This document shows, one piece after another, positions 58,243-64,000 of a stretch of 64,000 nucleotides of DNA (the stretch's first letter is position 1; each line of letters starts with the position of its first letter). A program made the position numbers and the translations under genes. This DNA is from Geodermatophilus nigrescens. GTDB taxonomy: Bacteria > Actinomycetota > Actinomycetes > Mycobacteriales > Geodermatophilaceae. Where the stretch lies: positions 620,001 to 684,000 of the forward strand of contig NZ_FQVX01000003.1 in NCBI RefSeq assembly GCF_900129495.1. The letters run 5' to 3'. Below the pieces are notes generated by a model. It made no database searches. It worked only from the letters and a program-made list of their open reading frames with translations, and was not told where the DNA came from.

Positions 58243-58869
58243 TCAGAACTTCGCCGCGACGCGGCGGGCGTCCTCGTGGGCGCGATCCCGGGCGGCCGCG
58301 GCGTCGGCGGTGGCCAGGTCCGGGCGGAAGTGGACCTCCTCGACCTCGGTGACACCTGCCCAGGCGAGCCAGTCGCGCAGGTAGGGGGCCTGGAAGTCCG
58401 AGCCGAAGGCGGGGCCGCGGCCGGGCCCGTAGACGGCGCTGGTGAGGACGAGCGCGGCCTTCTTGCCGGTGAGCAGGCCCGTGTAGCCCGCGACCGGGTC
58501 GAAGGAGAAGACCATGCCCGGCTGGCTGACCACGTCGATGAACTGCTTGAGGACGTAGGGGATCCCGGCGTTCCACATCGGCACGCTGAACAGGTAGCGG
58601 TCGTGGGAGTCGAACCGCCGGAAGGTCTCCACCGCGCGGGCCCACGCCTCCGCCGCGGCCCCCTGGGGCTCCTCGCCGGCGAAGACGGCCATCTTCGCCG
58701 CTGCGGCCGCCGGCCCGAAGTCCGGCAGCGTGCCGTCCCACAGGTCGAGGGTGTCGACGTCGTCGAGCGGGTTGGCCTCGCGGTAGGTGTCGAGGAAGGT
58801 CGCCGCGAGGGCGAGCGACTCGGACCGGGCCCCGCGGGGGGAGGCGGAGACGTGCAGCAGACGGGACAT
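58243..58869 (-). CDS. FMN-dependent NADH-azoreductase (AzoR family)
   Basis: A 208-residue flavodoxin-like oxidoreductase that reduces quinones and azo compounds with NADH. It begins RLLHVSASPRGARSESLALA (FMN phosphate loop), and has FSVPMWNAGIPYVLKQFIDVV and SAVYGPGR, hallmarks of AzoR. AGGAGC lies about 6 nt before ATG 58869. It is the first gene of azoR - SnoaL/PhzF - CPBP on the minus strand and diverges from the SARP regulator, whose repeat cluster lies in the shared upstream region. A detoxification or redox role is likely. Confidence 0.92.
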   Translation of the reverse strand: MSRLLHVSASPRGARSESLALAATFLDTYREANPLDDVDTLDLWDGTLPDFGPAAAAAKMAVFAGEEPQGAAAEAWARAVETFRRFDSHDRYLFSVPMWNAGIPYVLKQFIDVVSQPGMVFSFDPVAGYTGLLTGKKAALVLTSAVYGPGRGPAFGSDFQAPYLRDWLAWAGVTEVEEVHFRPDLATADAAAARDRAHEDARRVAAKF

Positions 58870-58934
58870 CGGTGCTCCTGGGGGGCGGCGGCGCGGCCCT
58901 GTGCCGCGTCGGGTCCGACCCTGCGGCGGCGTCC

Positions 58935-58964
58935 TGTCACGGCGCTGTCGGACGGGTGTCACGG
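58935..58964 (+). promoter_or_regulatory. Direct repeats at 11-bp spacing upstream of the SARP gene
   Basis: TGTCACGG (58935), TGTCGGAC (58946) and TGTCACGG (58957) start exactly 11 bp apart. SARP/AfsR proteins bind heptamer repeats with 11-bp period near -35, so this is a candidate self-operator. It could also control the divergent azoreductase operon. Confidence 0.5.
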
Positions 58965-58980
58965 GGCGCCGCGGGCGGGG

Positions 58981-58986
58981 TAGCTT
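58981..58986 (+). promoter_or_regulatory. -10 box of the SARP gene
   Basis: TAGCTT, 18 bp after TGTCAC (58957-58962), which would occupy the -35 position. Predicted start near 58993, leaving a ~35-nt leader with GGAGGAG. Confidence 0.45.
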
Positions 58987-59028
58987 CCCCGCCGCTGCCG
59001 TCCCGTCCGTCCCGGAGGAGTGCCGATC

Positions 59029-62010
59029 GTGGACCTCCTGGTGCTCGGCCCGCTCGAGGTCCGTCGGGACGGCCGCCCCGTGGAGGTGCGCCGGGGCCGG
59101 CCGCGCCGGCTGCTGCTGTCGCTGCTGCTGCGCCGCGGCGACCCGGTGCCGCAGGACACCCTGATCGACCAGCTGTGGGGCGATGCGCCGCCGGTCAACG
59201 CGGACAACGCCCTGCACCTGCTGGTCTCCTACCTGCGCCGGACCGTCGCGGGGGAGCGGCTGCGCATCGACCGCGGGCCGGCCGGCTACCGGCTCGTCGT
59301 CGACCCCGGGAGCGTGGACGCCGCCCGGTTCGAGGAGCTCGTCCGGCGGGCGGCGGCCGCGCAGGAGCCGGGAGTCCGGCTGCGCGCGGCGTCGGAGGCG
59401 CTGGCGCTGTGGCGTGGACCGGCGTTCGCCGAGGCGGCCGACGACGCGTTCGCCCAGGCCGACATCGCCCGGCTCGACGAGCTGCGGGTGCAGGCCTGCG
59501 AGTCCCGGGCCGACGCCCTGCTGGCCCTCGGCCGCCACGACGAGGCGCTGCCCGACCTCGCGCAGCTCGCGCGGGAGCACCCCTTCCGGGAGCGCCTGCA
59601 GGGCCAGCTGGCGCTCGCCCTCTACCGGGCCGGGCGGCAGGCCGAGGCGCTGGCCGCCCTGCACCGCGCGCGGACCGTGCTCGCCGAGGACCTCGGTCTC
59701 GACCCCGGGCCGGGGCTGGCGGAGCTCGAGCGGCAGGTCCTCCGGCAGGACCGGCGGCTCGACCCGCCGCTCGACCCGCCGCTCGACACCGTCCCGGCTG
59801 CCCGGCGGGCGCCGGTACCGGACCCCGCGCCCGACTCCGGGCCCGCCCCGCGCCCGCCGGCCCCGGCGGAGGTGCCCGGCGTCCCGGTCGCCCTCACCTC
59901 GCTGGTCGGCCGCGACGAGCAGGTCGCCGCCGTGCGGCGGGCACTGGGCGGCTCCCGGGTCGTGACGCTGACCGGGCCCGGGGGAGCGGGGAAGAGCCGG
60001 CTCGCGGCGGAGGTCGTCCGCCCGCCGGCCGGCCGGGGGACGGTGTGGTGGGCCGACCTCGCCGCCGTCCCCGGCGGGCCCGGTGTCGGCGCCGCGGTCG
60101 CCGCCGCCACCGGCACGGGCCTCGCCTCGGACGACGCCGCACAGGAGTTGCGCCGCTGGATCGGCGGGCGGGAGGCGGTGCTCGTCCTCGACACCTGCGA
60201 GCACGTGGCCGACGAGGCGACCCGCCTCGTCGCGGTCCTGACGGCCGGCTGCCCCGGGCTGCGCGTGCTCGCCACGAGCCGCCGGCCGCTCGGCGTCCCC
60301 GGCGAGCTGGTCCGGCCGGTCCCGACGTTGCCGGTCCCCGCCGCCGGGGAGGACGACGTCGAGGTGGTCGGTGCCTCGCCGGCGGTGCGGCTGTACTGCG
60401 AGCGCGCCGCCGCCGTCCGGCCCGGGTTCGTCCTCGACGCGGCCAACGCGGGCGACGTGGCGGCGGTGTGCCGCCTGCTCGACGGGCTGCCCCTGGCCAT
60501 CGAGCTCGCGGCCGGCCACGCGGCGGCGCTGAGCCCCCGCAAGACGGCCGCGTTGCTCGCGGACCGCCTGCGGCTGCTCGGCGACGGTGCGCTGCGCGCG
60601 GCGATCGACGGGAGCTACGGCCTCCTGACCGAGGACGAGGCCGCCTTCCTGGACCGGCTCGCGGTCTTCGCGGGCCCCTTCCCGCTGGAGGCGGCCGCCG
60701 AGGTGGCCGGGGCGGGGCTGGCGGCCGACGGGCTGCAGCTGCTGCTCAGCCTCGTCCGCCAGTCGCTGGTCGCGGTGGGCGACGCCGACCACTTCCGGCT
60801 GCTCGACACCGTCCGGGCCTTCGCCGGCGCCCGCCTGGCGACCCGTCCGGACGAGGCGTCGGCGGCCGCGGACCGGCACGCGTGCTGGTACGCCGCGTTC
60901 GCCGAGGATGCCGACCGCTCCATCCGCGGCGCGGACCAGGCGGGCTGGCTCGCCGAGCTCCGCGCGTCACGCGCCGACCTGCGGGCGGCGCTGGCCCACT
61001 GCCTGCGCGGCCCGGGGCGCCGGGCGGACCCGGGCGCGCGGATGGTGTGCGCGCTGTCGTGGTTCTGGTCCCACGAGGGCTCCTTCGCGGAGGCGCGGGC
61101 CTGGATCGCCGAGGCGCGGGCCGCGGGGCCGCACGGGCCGCGCCTCGACGCCGAGCTGCACCTGGCCGCCGGCATGCACGCCGAGTCCGTCGGCGAGCTG
61201 GCGGTGACCGAGGAGGAGTGCACCCGGGCCGCCGCGGGCTTCGCCGCCATCGGGGACTCCCGCGGCGAGGCCCGTGCGCTGCTGCACCTGGGCACCGCCC
61301 GCTGGGCGCTGGGCCGCCTCGACGACGCCGCCACCGCGCAGGACCGCTCCATCGGGCTGTACCGGTCGGTGCGGGACGACAGCGGCGCGGGCCTCGGCCT
61401 GGTGCTGCGTGCCCGCACCGCGCTCGACGGGGACGACGCCCGGCTCGCCCGCGAGCTGCTGGTGGAGGCCCGGCACCTCCTGCGCCGCGCCGGTGACCCG
61501 CACCTCGGCGCCCTGTGCCTGGACCAGCTCGCCCGCACCTGCCTGGCCGACGGGGCGGTGGCGGAGGCCGAGCGGCTCGCCCAGGAGTCCCTCGCGGTGT
61601 TCGAGGCGGTCGGCTACCGGGAGGGCGTCACCGCGTCCCTGCAGACGCTGGCGCAGGCGTCGCTCGCGCTGGGCGAGCCGGCCGCGGCCACGGCGCTGCT
61701 GCGGCGCGCCGGCGCGAACGCGCTCGAGCTGGGCCAGCCCGCCGCGCTCGCGGAGACCCTCGAGCTGCTCGGTGAGGCCGTCGGCGACGGCGACCCGCGG
61801 GCCGCCGCGCGGCTCGTCGGTGCCGCCGGCCGGCTCCGCGAGGAGGGCCCGCTCCCGCGGACGCCGTCCCAGGAGCGCCGGGTCGCGGCGTGGCTGCCCC
61901 GGTTGCGCGCGGCGCTCGGCGAGCGGTACGCGGCCGCCGTGGCGGAGGGGCGCCCGGAGTCGCCCGCCGACCTGCTGGCCGCCCTGCCTGACGGCGCCCC
62001 GCGGGCGTAG
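59029..62010 (+). CDS. Large SARP/AfsR-type transcriptional regulator
   Basis: A 993-residue regulator. The N-terminal ~90 residues are an OmpR-like winged helix (VLGPLEVRRDGRPVEVRRG, DTLIDQLWGD, HLLVSYLRRTV), followed by a BTAD domain to ~240 (ALWRGPAFAEA, DLAQLAREHPFRERLQGQL). After a Pro/Asp-rich linker comes an NB-ARC-type ATPase (Walker A GPGGAGKS near 315, LVLDTCEHV, ATSRRPLGVPGE, GLPLAIELAAG), then a winged helix and TPR-like C-terminal repeats. GTG 59029 was preferred over GTG 59020 because GGAGGAG sits 8 nt upstream. It probably activates the divergent or downstream genes; ligand unknown. Confidence 0.92.
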   Translation: MDLLVLGPLEVRRDGRPVEVRRGRPRRLLLSLLLRRGDPVPQDTLIDQLWGDAPPVNADNALHLLVSYLRRTVAGERLRIDRGPAGYRLVVDPGSVDAARFEELVRRAAAAQEPGVRLRAASEALALWRGPAFAEAADDAFAQADIARLDELRVQACESRADALLALGRHDEALPDLAQLAREHPFRERLQGQLALALYRAGRQAEALAALHRARTVLAEDLGLDPGPGLAELERQVLRQDRRLDPPLDPPLDTVPAARRAPVPDPAPDSGPAPRPPAPAEVPGVPVALTSLVGRDEQVAAVRRALGGSRVVTLTGPGGAGKSRLAAEVVRPPAGRGTVWWADLAAVPGGPGVGAAVAAATGTGLASDDAAQELRRWIGGREAVLVLDTCEHVADEATRLVAVLTAGCPGLRVLATSRRPLGVPGELVRPVPTLPVPAAGEDDVEVVGASPAVRLYCERAAAVRPGFVLDAANAGDVAAVCRLLDGLPLAIELAAGHAAALSPRKTAALLADRLRLLGDGALRAAIDGSYGLLTEDEAAFLDRLAVFAGPFPLEAAAEVAGAGLAADGLQLLLSLVRQSLVAVGDADHFRLLDTVRAFAGARLATRPDEASAAADRHACWYAAFAEDADRSIRGADQAGWLAELRASRADLRAALAHCLRGPGRRADPGARMVCALSWFWSHEGSFAEARAWIAEARAAGPHGPRLDAELHLAAGMHAESVGELAVTEEECTRAAAGFAAIGDSRGEARALLHLGTARWALGRLDDAATAQDRSIGLYRSVRDDSGAGLGLVLRARTALDGDDARLARELLVEARHLLRRAGDPHLGALCLDQLARTCLADGAVAEAERLAQESLAVFEAVGYREGVTASLQTLAQASLALGEPAAATALLRRAGANALELGQPAALAETLELLGEAVGDGDPRAAARLVGAAGRLREEGPLPRTPSQERRVAAWLPRLRAALGERYAAAVAEGRPESPADLLAALPDGAPRA

Positions 62011-62037
62011 CCCGGGTCAGGCCGCCGCGGCCCGGGC
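62010..62037 (+). terminator. Weak hairpin after the SARP gene
   Basis: GCCCGGG (62010-62016) can pair with CCCGGGC (62031-62037) over a 14-nt loop. Only a candidate terminator. Confidence 0.3.
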
Positions 62038-62113
62038 AGGGGCCTCCATCCCGACAGCAGGGACGCGGACGGGGCCCGGGCGTGTCCGACCTGTACTGCG
62101 GGTGACCGGTCCG

Positions 62114-62119
62114 TAACAT
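62114..62119 (+). promoter_or_regulatory. -10 box upstream of the LicD-methyltransferase gene
   Basis: TAACAT, 71 nt before ATG 62191, predicting a leader of about 65 nt ending in the CCGGAG ribosome site. The rest of the 180-nt gap shows no other feature. Confidence 0.4.
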
Positions 62120-62190
62120 CGGGGCATCGTCGTCCCGTCCCGCGCGCGAACACCGGGACCTCCGGGGACGGCCCCGACCCCTCCGGAGCC

Positions 62191-63789
62191 ATGCCGCCAC
62201 GCAGTCTCTGGCCGTCCGCGGACGGCCTGGCCTACGAGTCCGCCGACGTCGCCGGGCGCGTCCTCGACGTGCTGCTCGACGACCGGCGCGTCTGGTCGTT
62301 CCGCGACCGGCCCGACGGCGTCGCCCCCGAGCGGCCGCCCGGCGTCGACGAGGGGACCCGCGTCGGCTTCGAGCCGTGGCCGCCGGCCCTCCTCCCGCAC
62401 CTGCGGGGCACCTTCCGCGTGGCGCTGCGGACCGTGGGCGAGGACGCGGGGGCCTGGGCGGAGGCGGAGACCTCGCTCGACGGCGACCCGGGCCCGCTGC
62501 GGCTGGCCGACCGGCACGGCCGCCCGCTCGTGGTCAACAAGTGGGGGCGGCTCGGGCACGCGCTCGGCGACGCCGGCCCCGCCATGGTCGAGCGGATGCT
62601 CGACTCGATGGACGAGATCCGGGCCCTCGTGCAGGCGCACCTCGGCGACCGGGTCTACGTGACCGGCGGCAGCCTGCTCGGTCCGGTCCGCGAGGACGGG
62701 CACGTCCTCCCGCACGACGACGACGCCGACCTCGCCTACCTCAGCCGGCTCTCGGTCCCGGTGGACGTGGTGCTCGAGGCGTTCGAGCTCGGCCGTGTGC
62801 TGGCCGGCGCCGGACACCGGGTGCTGCGCCTGTCGGCCGGGCACCTCCAGGTCCTCGTCGAGCACGAGGGCCGGCCCGACCACTACGTCGACGTCTTCAC
62901 CGGTTTCCTGCTCGAGGGGCGCTGGTTCCAGCACTTCCCGATCCGCACCGAGGCGACCGAGGAGGACCTCCTCCCGCCGGTGACCGTGCTGGTCGAGGGC
63001 CGCCCGGAGCCGGCGCCGCGGGACCCCGAGCGGATGCTCGTGGAGCTGTTCGGACCCGGGTGGCGCGTGCCGGACCCGGCCTACCAGTTCGACATCCCGC
63101 CGGAGACGGCCGACCGCTTCTACGGCTGGTTCGCCGACTACAACGTCGAGCGCGAGGGCTGGGAGGACGAGGTCGTCCTCGCCACCGAGGAGCCCCGCCC
63201 CGCCCGCGCCATGAGCGGCCTCGCCCGGGCACTGCACGCGACGGCCCCGGACGGCGCGCCGGTGCTCGACCTCGGCTGCGGCCTGGGCTCGGACGCGCTG
63301 GCCCTGGCCGCCGCGGGCCGGACCGTGCGCGCCGTCGACTTCTCCCGCTACGCCCTGGAGACCGCGCGCCGGGCGGCGGGGGAGCGGGACCTCGACGTCG
63401 CCTTCGACGTCCTCAACCTCCTCGACACCCGCCTCGTCCTCCGGCTGGGCGCCGAGCTCGCCGCCGGGCACCCCGGCGCCTGGACCGTGCTCGGCCGCCG
63501 GCTGCTCAACGCGCTGGAGGACCGCGGCCGGGACAACGTGTTCCGGCTCTGCGGGATGCTGCTGCGCCGCGGCGGGACCGCCCACCTCGACGTCGTCGCC
63601 AACCACGCCCACCCGGGGATCGCCCCGCACCGCCACCTGCGCCTCGACGACGTCCTCGCCGAGGCGGCGCGGCACCGGCTCGTCGCCGACGAGGTGGTCC
63701 TGTGCACCGAGCCGGTCTCCTGGGCCGGCGCCCCCGAGGAGCGCCTCACCGACCTGTGGCGCATCACCCTGCGACGGAGGAACAGTTGA
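62191..63789 (+). CDS. LicD-like transferase fused to a class I SAM methyltransferase
   Basis: A 532-residue cytoplasmic protein. Residues ~155-250 contain VTGGSLLGPVRE and LPHDDDADLAYL, the metal-binding pattern of LicD-type nucleotidyl/phosphoryl transferases that decorate cell-surface glycans. Residues ~355-500 are a Rossmann methyltransferase with the SAM motif VLDLGCGLGSD (358-368) and AVDFSRYALETA. The first ~140 residues are a separate beta-rich part I cannot name. It should modify a surface polysaccharide. Its stop overlaps the next gene (TTGA), the start of a probable glycan cluster cut by the window edge. Confidence 0.82.
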   Translation: MPPRSLWPSADGLAYESADVAGRVLDVLLDDRRVWSFRDRPDGVAPERPPGVDEGTRVGFEPWPPALLPHLRGTFRVALRTVGEDAGAWAEAETSLDGDPGPLRLADRHGRPLVVNKWGRLGHALGDAGPAMVERMLDSMDEIRALVQAHLGDRVYVTGGSLLGPVREDGHVLPHDDDADLAYLSRLSVPVDVVLEAFELGRVLAGAGHRVLRLSAGHLQVLVEHEGRPDHYVDVFTGFLLEGRWFQHFPIRTEATEEDLLPPVTVLVEGRPEPAPRDPERMLVELFGPGWRVPDPAYQFDIPPETADRFYGWFADYNVEREGWEDEVVLATEEPRPARAMSGLARALHATAPDGAPVLDLGCGLGSDALALAAAGRTVRAVDFSRYALETARRAAGERDLDVAFDVLNLLDTRLVLRLGAELAAGHPGAWTVLGRRLLNALEDRGRDNVFRLCGMLLRRGGTAHLDVVANHAHPGIAPHRHLRLDDVLAEAARHRLVADEVVLCTEPVSWAGAPEERLTDLWRITLRRRNS

Positions 63790-64000
63790 CCCCCGACGAC
63801 GCGGCGCCCCGGCGCCCCCTGGCCCGGCCGGCGCACCTGGTGCGCCGGGTCCTGGCACCCGCCGGCCTCGAGCTGGCCGGGCAGCTGTCCGCCCTGCAGC
63901 AGGAGTTCGCCGACCTCCGCGCCGCCGACGACCGGCTGCGCGAGGAGCTGGACGAGGCGCGCGGCCGCACCCGCGAGCTCGAGGCGGAGGTGGCCCGGCT
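63786..64000 (+). CDS. Coiled-coil protein, 3'-truncated by the window edge
   Basis: The frame opens with TTG 63786, sharing four bases with the preceding stop, and GGAGG lies 5 nt upstream, a clear ribosome site. The 71 visible residues begin with a basic Pro/Ala-rich part (RRPLARPAHLVRRVLAP) and continue as a leucine-heptad coiled coil (SALQQEFADLRAADDRLREE and onward). In glycan clusters such N-terminal coils often precede a glycosyltransferase or methyltransferase domain, but the rest lies outside the window, so no function is assigned. Confidence 0.7.
   Translation, partial: MTPDDAAPRRPLARPAHLVRRVLAPAGLELAGQLSALQQEFADLRAADDRLREELDEARGRTRELEAEVAR

Noticed and set aside
59020-59028. GTG 59020 as the start of the SARP regulator
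   Set aside because: The ribosome site GGAGGAG overlaps this codon; it is correctly spaced for GTG 59029.
1-64000. tRNA, rRNA, insertion sequences, prophage or integrase genes
   Set aside because: No transposase or integrase motifs, terminal inverted repeats or tRNA-like cloverleaf sequences were recognised by eye; a covariance-model scan could still find small RNAs.

Overview
The window is a very GC-rich stretch (codon third positions almost all G or C, many GTG starts) from an actinobacterium. Gene order and content (propionyl-CoA carboxylase with a small epsilon subunit, a SARP regulator, leaderless GTG genes, a truncated ALDH partner) fit the Actinomycetota. A Geodermatophilaceae-like host is my best guess, but I cannot prove the family from sequence alone. 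No tRNA, rRNA, IS element, prophage or CRISPR array was seen, and no stretch longer than 300 bases lacks a gene.

Bases 1-23,995 are mainly nucleoside and deoxyribose salvage: deoA (partial), add, deoC with two aldehyde dehydrogenase genes, upp, a phosphopentose/phosphohexose mutase and punA. Between them lie a drug-type ABC exporter, a DEAD-box RNA helicase with a long leader, an acidic protein with a duplicated domain, a Gfo/Idh oxidoreductase, a DUF805 membrane protein, a HAD dehalogenase, two paralogous M16-like proteins flanking a secreted beta-propeller protein, a YbdK-type glutamate-cysteine ligase and an M20 hydrolase. Bases 24,025-29,170 encode methylmalonyl-CoA mutase (mutA, mutB) and its chaperone GTPase meaB. 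They are followed by an acyltransferase, a GGCT-like protein and an LpdA-type quinone reductase.

Bases 32,675-41,717 hold an envelope cluster: two secreted zinc metalloproteases (one tail-anchored, one with eight LGFP repeats), a secreted serine hydrolase with LGFP repeats and a lipoprotein. The last two sit inside the acyl-CoA carboxylase locus (accD, accE, maf, [serine hydrolase, lipoprotein], accA3). birA diverges from accD across a 19-bp shared promoter. Together the carboxylase, mutA/mutB/meaB and an acyl-CoA dehydrogenase encode most of the route from propionyl-CoA to succinyl-CoA; the epimerase is not in the window. Next come a PH-domain membrane protein, a receptor Ser/Thr kinase, sbcD/sbcC, gtrA, purK/purE and the acyl-CoA dehydrogenase. 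From memory this order resembles the Mycobacterium tuberculosis Rv3274-Rv3315 region, with local insertions.

Bases 56,063-64,000 are more accessory: a CPBP membrane protease, a SnoaL-PhzF fusion, an azoreductase, a large SARP/AfsR-type regulator with 11-bp direct repeats upstream, a LicD-methyltransferase fusion and the start of a coiled-coil protein.

The most striking regulatory pattern is that many genes begin with GTG placed 6-9 nt after an (N/T)ANNNT -10 box. This predicts extensive leaderless transcription. In two cases the TAA stop of the upstream gene is itself the start of the next gene's -10 box.
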